DNA of 64,000 nucleotides from Spirobacillus cienkowskii. GTDB lineage: Bacteria; Bdellovibrionota_B; Oligoflexia; Silvanigrellales; Silvanigrellaceae. Made by a program: the position numbers and the translations under genes. Under the pieces are notes generated by a model. The model had not been told where the DNA came from, did not search any database, and worked only from the letters and a program-made list of their open reading frames with translations. This document shows positions 34,887 to 43,742 of the stretch, in pieces. Numbering within the stretch: position 1 is the first letter of the stretch; each line of letters begins with the position of its first letter. The DNA is taken from assembly GCF_037081835.1 (NCBI RefSeq), contig NZ_CP146516.1, positions 186,001 through 250,000 of the forward strand. The letters run 5' to 3'.

Positions 34887-37160
34887 CTAGTTTTTAGACG
34901 CCGCAATTAAATTTAATGCACTACCTGCTTTAAACCAACCAATTTGTTGATCGTTAAAAGTATGGTTGAGCATAATATTTTCTGACGCGCCATCAGAATG
35001 TTTAATAGTTAAAGTTAATTGCTTACCAGGAGCAAGCTCTTTAACATTAATAGAGAACGTATCGTCTTCGCGAATTTTTTCGTAATCAGCAGGTGTTGCA
35101 AAAGTCAGAGGGAGCATTCCTTGTTTCTTTAAGTTTGTTTCGTGAATGCGCGCAAAACTTTTAACAATAATTGCTTTGCCGCCAAGATGACGAGGCTCAA
35201 GTGCTGCGTGCTCGCGTGAACTTCCTTCTCCATAGTTTTCTTCACCAATAACAATCCAGCCTATACCTTTGGCTTTATAATCGCGTGCGGTTGCTGGCAC
35301 TGCACCTGTTGCGCCAGTGACTTGATTTTTAACTTTATTGGCTTCGCCGTTAAAAAAGTTAATGGCACCAATAAGCAGGTTGTTTGAAATATTATCAAGA
35401 TGGCCGCGGTACTTTAACCAACTTCCTGCCATAGAAATGTGATCGGTTGTGCATTTGCCTTTAGCTTTAATAAGCAAACGAAGTTCATTGAAGTCTGAAC
35501 TTAAATTAGGAGCTTTAAAAGGACTTAAGGCTTCTAGGCGGTCGCTTTTGGAGTTGATATTGACAACAATTTTTGAGCCATCTGCCGCGGGAGCCACATA
35601 GCCATGTTCGTCTTTAACAAAACCTTTTATTGGCAGATCAAGCCCCTTAGGAGTTTGTAAAACAACCTTTTCACCTTTTTCATTGGTAACAGGCTCTTTT
35701 GTAAAATCGATACTGAGATCGCCTGCCAATGCAAAACCAATGACTGTTTCTGGCGAAGCCACAAATGCGTGTGTTTTCGGGTTGCCGTCATTGCGGGCGG
35801 TAAAGTTGCGGTTAAAGCTTGTGACAATCGAGTTTTTTTCTTGCGCTCCGTGGCGTTTCCATTGCCCAATACAAGGACCGCATGCATTCGCCATCACGTT
35901 AGCGCCAAGTTTTTCGAGCACGCCTAATTGACCATCGCGTTCTATTGTTGCCCTAACCTGCTCGCTACCTGGAGTGATTAAAAATTCACATTTGGATTTT
36001 ACCCCTTGGGATGCTGCTTGTTTGGCAACAGAAGTCACTCTGTCGATATCTTCGTAAGAAGAGTTTGTGCAAGAGCCTATGAGTGCTGCGCTGAGTTTGC
36101 TTGGCCAGTTATTTTCTTTTACGGCCTTTGCAAAAGCAGAAATAGGTGTTGCGAGATCTGGGGTAAACGGACCGTTAATATGTGGTTCAAGAGTGTCAAG
36201 ATCAATTGTTACCACTTGATCATAGTAATTTTCTGGATTTTGTTCGACTTCGGGATCGGGTTTAAGGTAACTTAAAATGTCATTGGCGGCAGAGGAGATT
36301 TCTGCTCTTTCAGTTTTTTGTAAGTAGTCGGACATACGCGAATCGTATGGGAATAGTGATGTTGTTGCTCCAATTTCTGCACCCATATTGCAAATTGTAC
36401 CCTTGCCTGTGCATGATAACGAAGCTGTTCCTGAGCCAAAGTATTCGACAATTGCGCCAGTTCCGCCCTTAACGGTTAGAATGCCTGCAAGTTTTAATAT
36501 AACGTCTTTAGGGGATGCCCAGCCTTTTAATGCGCCAGTTAATTTAACGCCTATAAGCTTTGGAAATTTTAGTTCCCAAGGGATTCCGGCCATGACATCC
36601 ACAGCATCTGCGCCGCCAACGCCAATTGCAATCATGCCTAGACCGCCTGCGTTAGGAGTGTGGGAGTCGGTGCCAATCATCATACCGCCTGGAAATGCAT
36701 AATTCTCAAGAACAACTTGATGAATAATACCTGCTCCAGGTTTCCAGAAGCCAATGCCATACTTTTTGGACACATTAGCAAGAAAATCGTAAACCTCAGC
36801 ATTTTCTTTATTGGCTGTTGCAAGATCTGTTTTTGCGTTGATTTCAGCCTGAATGAGGTGGTCACAATGTACTGTAGAAGGTACAGCAACCTTAGGAATG
36901 CCCGCAGACATAAACTGTAGTAAAGCCATCTGTGCTGTGGCGTCTTGCATTGCAACTCTATCTGGAAAAAAATCGACGTAGTCTTTGCCTCTACCAAATT
37001 TATTGAGTTCTGTACCCTTTCCTCCGTGAAGAGGTTTTAAATGGGCATATAAAATTTTTTCTGCGTAGGTCATTGGTCTGCCAAGGAGCTTGCGCGCAGC
37101 ATCTACATGTGATGCAAAGTTGGCATAAACTTTTTTAATCATATCAATATCTTGTACCAT
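34887..37160 (-). CDS. Aconitate hydratase, mitochondrial type
   Basis: Fe-S enzyme converting citrate to isocitrate in the TCA cycle. 757 residues, the size of the mitochondrial-type aconitase rather than the larger IRP-like AcnA (about 890). 4Fe-4S cysteines are in [10 protein letters not shown] and [10 protein letters not shown]; substrate residues are in [24 protein letters not shown] and [16 protein letters not shown]. An ATG with AGGA 6 nt upstream sets the start. It is monocistronic and convergent with the ATP-grasp gene. Confidence 0.95.
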   Translation of the reverse strand: MVQDIDMIKKVYANFASHVDAARKLLGRPMTYAEKILYAHLKPLHGGKGTELNKFGRGKDYVDFFPDRVAMQDATAQMALLQFMSAGIPKVAVPSTVHCDHLIQAEINAKTDLATANKENAEVYDFLANVSKKYGIGFWKPGAGIIHQVVLENYAFPGGMMIGTDSHTPNAGGLGMIAIGVGGADAVDVMAGIPWELKFPKLIGVKLTGALKGWASPKDVILKLAGILTVKGGTGAIVEYFGSGTASLSCTGKGTICNMGAEIGATTSLFPYDSRMSDYLQKTERAEISSAANDILSYLKPDPEVEQNPENYYDQVVTIDLDTLEPHINGPFTPDLATPISAFAKAVKENNWPSKLSAALIGSCTNSSYEDIDRVTSVAKQAASQGVKSKCEFLITPGSEQVRATIERDGQLGVLEKLGANVMANACGPCIGQWKRHGAQEKNSIVTSFNRNFTARNDGNPKTHAFVASPETVIGFALAGDLSIDFTKEPVTNEKGEKVVLQTPKGLDLPIKGFVKDEHGYVAPAADGSKIVVNINSKSDRLEALSPFKAPNLSSDFNELRLLIKAKGKCTTDHISMAGSWLKYRGHLDNISNNLLIGAINFFNGEANKVKNQVTGATGAVPATARDYKAKGIGWIVIGEENYGEGSSREHAALEPRHLGGKAIIVKSFARIHETNLKKQGMLPLTFATPADYEKIREDDTFSINVKELAPGKQLTLTIKHSDGASENIMLNHTFNDQQIGWFKAGSALNLIAASKN

Positions 37161-37341
37161 AAATCCTCCGAAATAGACACGAATAATGTTTGTCTGTTTA
37201 AAATGCGTGCCTTATTTATAGTCATATAGCGTTGTCGGTAGTTATGAAACAAAGTTCAAAACAATAATTTCTTATAAGATATAAAAAATCTCAATATCTA
37301 CCGGCAAATAGTAAGCGGTAGAAAATTTTTTTCAAAAAAGC

Positions 37342-37370
37342 TTGACTCTTTCTCGCTGAAAGAATACTTA
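37342..37370 (+). promoter_or_regulatory. Possible tRNA-Glu promoter
   Basis: TTGACT (37342-37347), 17-bp spacer, TACTTA (37365-37370), 18 bp before the first tRNA-Glu. The -35 is good; the -10 is weak. Confidence 0.4.
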
Positions 37371-37388
37371 CCCGTTCACGGAAGAAAT

Positions 37389-37464
37389 GGCCCTATCGTC
37401 TAGAGGCCTAGGACACCGCCCTTTCACGGCGGTAACACCGGTTCGAATCCGGTTAGGGTCACCA
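37389..37464 (+). tRNA. tRNA-Glu(TTC), copy 1
   Basis: 76-base cloverleaf: acceptor GGCCCTA/TAGGGTC, anticodon loop CTTTCAC with anticodon TTC, T loop TTCGAAT, discriminator A and encoded CCA. The D and anticodon arms are of the usual bacterial tRNA-Glu form. Confidence 0.96.
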
Positions 37465-37472
37465 TTTTTTTT

Positions 37473-37503
37473 AAAAAAGCCAGCTTTAAAAGCTGGCTTT
37501 TTT
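37473..37503 (+). terminator. Rho-independent terminator after tRNA-Glu copy 1
   Basis: AAAAAAGCCAGCTTT (37473-37487) pairs with AAGCTGGCTTTTTT (37490-37503) and continues as a T-rich tail. It separates the two tRNA-Glu genes into different transcripts. Confidence 0.85.
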
Positions 37504-37580
37504 GTTTTCTATGTTTTTCTTATGCGTGCTAACATTGTAGTTAAAATTTCTTTTTGTTAAAAAAGATTGTTTAATATGTA

Positions 37581-37658
37581 GACCCTTTCGTCTAGTCGGT
37601 CCAGGGACATCACCCTTTCACGGTGAAAACATGGGTTCAAGTCCCGTAAGGGTCACCA
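37581..37658 (+). tRNA. tRNA-Glu(TTC), divergent copy 2
   Basis: 78-base cloverleaf with the same anticodon (loop CTTTCAC) but many differences from copy 1: acceptor GACCCTT/AAGGGTC, D region two bases longer (TAGTCGGTCCAGGGAC), T arm ATGGG/CCCGT with loop TTCAAGT. CCA is encoded. It ends 4 bp from the stop of the HD-GYP gene. Confidence 0.92.
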
Positions 37659-37662
37659 AATT

Positions 37663-39768
37663 TTAAGCAACTGAAGAGGTTTTCGGAGGTAAGTTTTGGT
37701 CAATAATCAAATCACCAACTTTTGCTTCTAAAAAGATTTTAAATAACTCTCCGTCTAGTTTTCCATTTTTCACTTCGGCCTCTAAAATATTAAACGCGCG
37801 ATCATACGGAATCGCTTTTTTGTAAGGTCTGTCTCGTGCAACAAGAGCATCAAATACATCAGTTATTGCCATCATTCTTGCTTGGACAGGAATGTTTTTC
37901 CCTTTTAAACTTCTTGGATATCCTGAGCCGTCTAGTCTTTCGTGATGGCCGTAAACAATTTCTGGAATATCTTTTAAATCGATGGACCATGGAATTTGGA
38001 TTAAAAAATTATACGAATGTGTAACATGGCTTTCAATTTCACGACGCTCAGAGTCGCTTAAAGATCCTCTTTTAATACTAAGGACTTCTATTTCTTTAGG
38101 AGTTAATATTGGCAAAGATTCTTGACCTACAATTATTTTTGTTGCGGCCATTTCTGATATTTTTTCAAAAAATTCTTGACTTAATACAGAAGGTTCATTG
38201 ACATCAAGAATGATTTCCCAGAATTTTCCAAGTTTATTAGCTGTTTCATTGATTTCTTTTTTTATTTTGTCTAAATCTACTTGTTGTGGTGATTCATTTT
38301 TTATCATTAATTTATTTATATAAGATTCAAGAATATTAATATGAAGCTTGTCAGTAATAGCTGATAGCCTTGATTTGATTCTTTCTAATTCATGAGGAAA
38401 TAGTTTTTTTTCTTTATTTAAAATGTGTTCTCTAACACCAATTTTTCCAAAATCATGTAGTAATGAAGCATAGCGAATTTCTTCTACCTGAATTTTAGAA
38501 AATTCTAACCCTGCATAGATACCGCTATGGGTTTTATTAACCGCTTCGGCAAGACCAACCGTTAATGTTGCAACTCTTTCGCTATGTCCTTTTGTAGTTG
38601 GATCTCGAGATTCAATAGCAATAATACTTGCAGCAGTGAATGATTCGAAAACATTTTTTAAATCGTTGATTAGTTTTGTATGTTCTAATGCAATAGCTGA
38701 CTGGTTTGCAATTGATTCTAGTAAATCTAAATCATGAGAATAAAATTTAGTTACGTAATTATCAATGTCAGTTTTATTATCAAGTAAAATTTCTTTATCT
38801 ACTCGTTTATTTATGAGTAAAATAAATCCTTCTATTTCTCCAGAAGGAAACATAATAGGGAAGGCGCAATATGATTTTATTTTGTATGTTTTTTGGTCAA
38901 ACATAATTTCTGGTAATTGAGAGAACTTTTTAACCAGATTATTTGTCGAGTCAATATTTTCTTCTCCCACCCATGATATACTAGTTTTTTCTTCGACTAT
39001 AAATTTTGCAATTTTTGAACAATCAGAATCTAAGCAGTTCTTTTTTAAATGTATTTTTTGTCTGTTTAGAATTTTATTTTTTTGCGTAAATTTTATTGAT
39101 TTATTTAAAAGATTAATTGTGCTTAATTGTTTGTTAGAATTTGTATCAATTGAATTTTCTTTTGTAAAAATAAATCCTGCATCAGCATAAGTAATTTCCA
39201 TACTTTTTTTTAAAACTAATCCCAAAAAATCTTCTGCAAAAAAATTTTTATTAGTTATTGCTTTACTAATATCTTTCATTGCTGTGCTTTCTATTTCTCG
39301 AAGCATAGAAAATGTGGATAAGTATTGATAGCTTGAATGTAAGAATAAATTATAAATAGTTTCTTTGAGTTCTTCGTAAAATATTTTTTTTGAATAAGGA
39401 GATTTTAGATATTTAATAATTTTTTCGTTTTCATATAAAGAATATGTTTTTTTTCTTAATTTAATAGTTGGTATATCAAATGGATCTTCAATTAAAAATA
39501 TTCCAATGTGCTTGGTGTTTGTTCCAAATTCTATATATTTTGTAATGTTTTTTTTATTATAAATATATTGCTGTGGTGTCATAACGAGTATTTTTAACTT
39601 TTCAGGATTAGATATTTTTTCTGAAAGTTCATTATCAATATTAACTGATTTAAAAGTAACAGATAAATCTTTTGTAGAAAAATCTTTAACTAAATAATCA
39701 ACTGTTTTATAAAATAATAAAATATCAATTTTGCGATAGGGTGAAAGAGGCACTCTAAGCACTCCCAT
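37663..39768 (-). CDS. GAF + HD-GYP domain protein (c-di-GMP phosphodiesterase type)
   Basis: 701 residues. An unrecognised N-terminal domain of about 160 residues is followed by a GAF sensor domain (about 170-385) and a C-terminal HD-GYP domain: GHSERVATLTV, LLHDFGKIGV (HD), GHHERLDGSGYPRSLKG (GYP) and ITDVFDALVARDRPYK. HD-GYP enzymes hydrolyse cyclic di-GMP. A block of about 140 residues (438-580, containing LFPHELERI to SLSDSERREIESHV) separates HD from GYP, longer than usual. Start at ATG 39768; a GTG five codons later has GGGAG 8 nt upstream and is the likelier start. No membrane segment. Confidence 0.9.
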   Translation of the reverse strand: MGVLRVPLSPYRKIDILLFYKTVDYLVKDFSTKDLSVTFKSVNIDNELSEKISNPEKLKILVMTPQQYIYNKKNITKYIEFGTNTKHIGIFLIEDPFDIPTIKLRKKTYSLYENEKIIKYLKSPYSKKIFYEELKETIYNLFLHSSYQYLSTFSMLREIESTAMKDISKAITNKNFFAEDFLGLVLKKSMEITYADAGFIFTKENSIDTNSNKQLSTINLLNKSIKFTQKNKILNRQKIHLKKNCLDSDCSKIAKFIVEEKTSISWVGEENIDSTNNLVKKFSQLPEIMFDQKTYKIKSYCAFPIMFPSGEIEGFILLINKRVDKEILLDNKTDIDNYVTKFYSHDLDLLESIANQSAIALEHTKLINDLKNVFESFTAASIIAIESRDPTTKGHSERVATLTVGLAEAVNKTHSGIYAGLEFSKIQVEEIRYASLLHDFGKIGVREHILNKEKKLFPHELERIKSRLSAITDKLHINILESYINKLMIKNESPQQVDLDKIKKEINETANKLGKFWEIILDVNEPSVLSQEFFEKISEMAATKIIVGQESLPILTPKEIEVLSIKRGSLSDSERREIESHVTHSYNFLIQIPWSIDLKDIPEIVYGHHERLDGSGYPRSLKGKNIPVQARMMAITDVFDALVARDRPYKKAIPYDRAFNILEAEVKNGKLDGELFKIFLEAKVGDLIIDQNLPPKTSSVA

Positions 39769-39857
39769 TGATAAAATTTTTCGTAACTACTCAAAAAATT
39801 TATCGGTAAGAATAAAAAAAAATTTTATTTACAAAAAATTGGCGCTAGGAATCAATT

Positions 39858-41222
39858 TTAATTATCGAAACGGGCAAGATTGTGAAATGAAGTATAGCTA
39901 CTTTGAAATGCAAGTTTGACAGTATCCATCGCGCCGTGCCTGTTTTTGCCAATAATAATTTCTGCGATGCCTTTGTCGGGCGATTCTTTATTATAAACCT
40001 CATCTCTATAAACAAATAAAATTTGATCGGCATCCTGTTCTATAGAGCCAGACTCTCGAAGGTCAGAAGGCCTTGGGCGTTTGTCTGGGCGTTGTTCCAG
40101 TCCGCGATTAAGCTGAGATAAAGCGATAACTGGGCAATTTAATTCTTTTGCCAGAGATTTTAGCCCCATACTGATAATTGAAATTTCTCGTTCGCGGCTT
40201 TGATTGCCTTTTGCTGAAGGATTTGCAGACATGAGCTGAAGATAATCGACAATGATCATATCGAGTTTGCCTTTTTCCCTTTTGACTTTTCTGCAGCGGC
40301 TAGCCAGATCGATAATACTTATGCCCGGCGAATCATCGAGTAATAGTTTATCTGTCTGAAATGATGCTGCTTCAGGATAGAGTCTGCCAAGATCTTCACT
40401 AGACATTTTGCCATCTCGAAACTTATGCGACTCAATTTTAGCAGCAGTGGCAAGCATTCTTTGCATTAACTGCGCATTGCTCATTTCAAGACTAAAAAAA
40501 GCAACTGTTTTTTGATGAAGTAAAACAGCATTGGCTGCAAAGTTTAATGCTAAAGACGTTTTACCCATTGCTGGACGGGCTGCTAAAATAATGAGATCAG
40601 AGGGTTGAAAGCCAGCCGTGATTTTGTCTAAATCAGTAAATCCGCTTGCTATACCAGTAATTTTACCAGGGTTCTGAAATATTTTTTCTAGATCTAAAAT
40701 TGTTTCTCGAACGACTTGGGCTGCAGGAATAAGACCTGTTACAATTCGAGATTCTGCCAATTGCGTGAACTTAGATTCCGCATAGCTTAAGAATTCATCG
40801 ACATTGGCGCCAGCAACTCTTTTGCCTCGAGCAATAATATCTGCGCATGCTTCTATAACAAGCCTGAGTTCCCAATATTTTTTAACTTCTTCGAGCCAAT
40901 AATCGAGTAATTCGGGACGGGAATTAAATTCGAGTAATTTGCGGACACCCTCTAAGTCGCCCACCTTAAGGTTGTCCCCTTTTTCTCGCAGTTTTCCATA
41001 TACTAAAGTAACATCTGCGGGGCGATTTTCTACAATAAGTTCACGGATAGCTGTAACAATTATTTGATGCTGTGGATCAAAAAAATAATGAGAAACGAGT
41101 TTTTCTGTACACCCAAAAACGCTTGAAGGTGTTGCTAAAATTGTTCCAAGAACGGCTTGCTCAGCTTCTCGAGAATGAGGCAAGCCAGTAATTGAAGGAG
41201 TATTCTGTGGTGTTGAAATCAT
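39858..41222 (-). CDS. dnaB: Replicative DNA helicase DnaB
   Basis: Hexameric RecA-fold helicase that unwinds DNA ahead of the replisome. 454 residues. The N-terminal DnaB domain (PHSREAEQAVLGTIL) precedes the motor with Walker A AARPAMGKTSLA, FSLEMSNAQLMQR, Walker B MIIVDYLQLM, ALSQLNRGLEQR and RPRPSDLRESGSIEQDAD. The C-terminal GKNRHGAMDTVKLAF is typical. ATG start with a plausible AGG upstream. A Fis-like gene lies 60 bp upstream in the same direction. Confidence 0.97.
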   Translation of the reverse strand: MISTPQNTPSITGLPHSREAEQAVLGTILATPSSVFGCTEKLVSHYFFDPQHQIIVTAIRELIVENRPADVTLVYGKLREKGDNLKVGDLEGVRKLLEFNSRPELLDYWLEEVKKYWELRLVIEACADIIARGKRVAGANVDEFLSYAESKFTQLAESRIVTGLIPAAQVVRETILDLEKIFQNPGKITGIASGFTDLDKITAGFQPSDLIILAARPAMGKTSLALNFAANAVLLHQKTVAFFSLEMSNAQLMQRMLATAAKIESHKFRDGKMSSEDLGRLYPEAASFQTDKLLLDDSPGISIIDLASRCRKVKREKGKLDMIIVDYLQLMSANPSAKGNQSREREISIISMGLKSLAKELNCPVIALSQLNRGLEQRPDKRPRPSDLRESGSIEQDADQILFVYRDEVYNKESPDKGIAEIIIGKNRHGAMDTVKLAFQSSYTSFHNLARFDN

Positions 41223-41284
41223 GTAAAGGAACCTATTAACCTACCAAATTATCTTGAGATAGCCTGATGAATACTCCAAAAAAA

Positions 41285-41749
41285 TTACTGATTGACTTCT
41301 AAATTATTCTCAACAAGAGATGGCAGCTGCCTGTTTTGATTAAAAGCACTCGCGATTCTCATTGCCTTTCGTAAATCCCGGGGCTCAATAGCAAACTCCT
41401 TAAGCTTACGGTGTAAAGTATTTCTGTTGCATCCAAGTACTTCAGCCGCTTTGCTTTGATTGCCTTTGGTTTTTTTTAATACCAACGCAAAAAGAGGTCT
41501 TTCAACGTGAGCAAGAACTGTCCTTAAGGTATTACTTGGCGAATCTTCTTCTAATTTTTCAAACAAATTAAAAAGTTTCCAATAAACTAAGTTTTCAAGA
41601 CTCGTTTCCTCGATAAACATTTTGTATTCATCAGGGCAAGAAGAAAAATTAAGAAGTTTTTCGTTAACCATAGTGGAGTTTTCTATTTCGTCCGCAGGTC
41701 CTTGAACAGATGCTCCCTCTATTGTTCTGTGTAGGTTTTCAGAATTCAT
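41285..41749 (-). CDS. Fis-family helix-turn-helix DNA-binding protein
   Basis: 154 residues. The C-terminal HTH (GNQSKAAEVLGCNRNTLHRKLKE) is the Fis/NtrC-type DNA-binding helix pair, and the region just before (LRTVLAHVERPLFALVLKKT) matches Fis helices A/B. The N-terminal 75 residues are longer than in Fis (98 residues) and unrecognised; there is no AAA+ domain. It may act as a nucleoid-associated or regulatory protein. ATG start with AGGAAT upstream. It precedes dnaB and may be co-transcribed. Confidence 0.8.
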   Translation of the reverse strand: MNSENLHRTIEGASVQGPADEIENSTMVNEKLLNFSSCPDEYKMFIEETSLENLVYWKLFNLFEKLEEDSPSNTLRTVLAHVERPLFALVLKKTKGNQSKAAEVLGCNRNTLHRKLKEFAIEPRDLRKAMRIASAFNQNRQLPSLVENNLEVNQ

Positions 41750-41992
41750 GTAATATTCCTTTAAAACAATTATAAATTCCTAGTTGAAGTAGGACAGTGT
41801 CAACATATTGGGACGGAGAAGCCTCAACTTCAGTTAACTCTATTAATGGCACATCGATTGGTTTAACACGAGAGTTGGAAGTGTCAACCAATGAGGCAGA
41901 AGTTAGAGTTTGTCTTGATTTGCAAAAGAATTCATTTTAGTGTACCCCGCCGCTATTTTTGAGGGCAAATAATTTTAAAAAAGAGGAATAAA

Positions 41993-43102
41993 ATGGGTTT
42001 TAACTGTGGAATTGTTGGATTACCCAACGTTGGAAAATCAACTCTATTTAATGCTGTCACAAGAACTGCCAACGCCCAGGCGGCTAATTATCCTTTTTGT
42101 ACGATAGAGCCAAATGTTGGGCGTGTTGCTGTGCCTGATGAACGTCTAGAAAAGATTAATCAAATTGTGAATGCAAAAAAAGTTGTGCCAACTTTTATGG
42201 AATTTGTCGATATTGCGGGACTTGTTAAAGGAGCTAGCCGAGGCGAGGGTCTTGGCAATCAGTTTTTAGGGCATATTCGTCAAGTTGATGCCATTGTTCA
42301 TGTTGTGCGTTGTTTTGATGATTCAAATATTACCCATGTTGATGGCACTACAGATCCCGCTCGAGACGTTGATACTATTAACACAGAGCTCATTTATTGT
42401 GACTTTGAAACCGTTACAAAAAGTATTGATAAAATGGCGCGTTTGCTAAAAAATAACGATAAAAAAATATTAAGTTCTTATGAGTGTGCTCTGAGGCTAA
42501 AAGATCATCTCGAAGGTTTAAGACCAGCTCGCTCATTTAAAGAAAATAACGAAGTTGAGCAAGAATATATACAAAGCCTTCATCTCATTACCCGGAAGCA
42601 AGTTCTCTATGCTGCAAATGTAAATGAACATGAATTGGCTAATGATGGAGAAACTTCTAAGCATGTTCAGGTGCTGCGTGAGGTGGCGCAAAAAGAAAAT
42701 GCTAAAGTGGTAGTCGTTTCTGCGCGTTTAGAAGAGGAACTTGGTCAATTAGAACCAGACGACGCGCGTATGTACATGGACGATTTAAAAATTAAAGAAT
42801 CAGGTTTAGATAGACTTATTAAAGCAGGGTATTCTTTGCTTGGGTTAATGACTTATTTTACAGCAGGTGTTCAAGAAGTGAGGGCTTGGACTGTTCCAAA
42901 AAACTGTAAAGCTCCACAGGCCGCAGGCGTTATCCATTCTGACTTTGAAAAAGGATTTATCTGCGCTGAAGTTTACGCATACGACGATTTGGTGCGTCTA
43001 GGAAACGAAGCAAAAGTGAGAGAAGCTGGGCTTTACCGTAAAGAAGGGCGTGATTATGTTTGTAAAGATGGTGATATAATGAACTTTCTTTTCAATGTGT
43101 AG
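41993..43102 (+). CDS. ychF: Ribosome-associated ATPase YchF
   Basis: Obg-family P-loop ATPase of 369 residues that binds ribosomes and responds to oxidative stress. G1 [10 protein letters not shown]3 [10 protein letters not shown] and the altered G4 (NVNE instead of NKxD) explain the ATP preference. A coiled-coil insert and the C-terminal TGS domain ([16 protein letters not shown]) are present. An AAGAGGA ribosome site lies 6 nt before the ATG. Its 3' end overlaps nth by 11 bp (convergent). Confidence 0.97.
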   Translation: MGFNCGIVGLPNVGKSTLFNAVTRTANAQAANYPFCTIEPNVGRVAVPDERLEKINQIVNAKKVVPTFMEFVDIAGLVKGASRGEGLGNQFLGHIRQVDAIVHVVRCFDDSNITHVDGTTDPARDVDTINTELIYCDFETVTKSIDKMARLLKNNDKKILSSYECALRLKDHLEGLRPARSFKENNEVEQEYIQSLHLITRKQVLYAANVNEHELANDGETSKHVQVLREVAQKENAKVVVVSARLEEELGQLEPDDARMYMDDLKIKESGLDRLIKAGYSLLGLMTYFTAGVQEVRAWTVPKNCKAPQAAGVIHSDFEKGFICAEVYAYDDLVRLGNEAKVREAGLYRKEGRDYVCKDGDIMNFLFNV

Positions 43103-43742
43103 CAATACCATTTTTAAAGCATAACGAATTAATTGGACAACTTTCACATTTTGGTTTTTTGGCAGTGCAATGATATCTACCATGAAAAATAAGGACATGA
43201 TGTGCTTTTAATAAAAATTTTTTAGGGATTATTTCTAATAATTTTTTTTCAATTTTTAAGCGATCATCTGTTGTTTCAACAAGGCCAATTCTATTTGATA
43301 CTCTTGCAACGTGAGTGTCTACTGCCATTGTTGGTTGTTTAAATAAAACATTTAATACAACATTTGCAGTTTTTCTTCCGACCCCAGGTAATTCTTCAAG
43401 ATTTTCTCGAATTTTGGGAACTTCTCCATTATATTTTTCGATTAAAATTTTTGAAAGAGCAAGACAATTTTTAGCTTTCGTTTTTGCAAGTCCAATGCTT
43501 TGAATTATTTTTAAAAAATTAGTCTCTCCAATTTTAATAAGATCTTGAGCAGAAAAATTAGGTTGTGAAGAAAATAAAGGCTCTAATGCTTTATTGACTG
43601 ATTTGTCAGTTGCTTGTGCACTCAATACTACGGCAATTAGTAATTGAAACGAATTAAAATGAATCAATTCGCATTGTGCGTCAGGCCATGTATTTGAAAG
43701 AGTTGTAAAGATTTGATTTATGGACTTTTCTGATTGGTTCAT
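43092..43742 (-). CDS. nth: Endonuclease III (DNA glycosylase/AP lyase)
   Basis: Removes oxidised pyrimidines and cleaves the abasic strand. 216 residues with the helix-hairpin-helix ELPGVGRKTANVV (catalytic Lys), the catalytic Asp in VDTHVARVSNRIGL, and the 4Fe-4S cluster C-x6-C-x2-C-x5-C at the C-terminus. Last gene of a leftward unit: its start overlaps the stop of the sulfatase gene upstream by 4 bp. Confidence 0.97.
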   Translation of the reverse strand: MNQSEKSINQIFTTLSNTWPDAQCELIHFNSFQLLIAVVLSAQATDKSVNKALEPLFSSQPNFSAQDLIKIGETNFLKIIQSIGLAKTKAKNCLALSKILIEKYNGEVPKIRENLEELPGVGRKTANVVLNVLFKQPTMAVDTHVARVSNRIGLVETTDDRLKIEKKLLEIIPKKFLLKAHHVLIFHGRYHCTAKKPKCESCPINSLCFKNGIATH

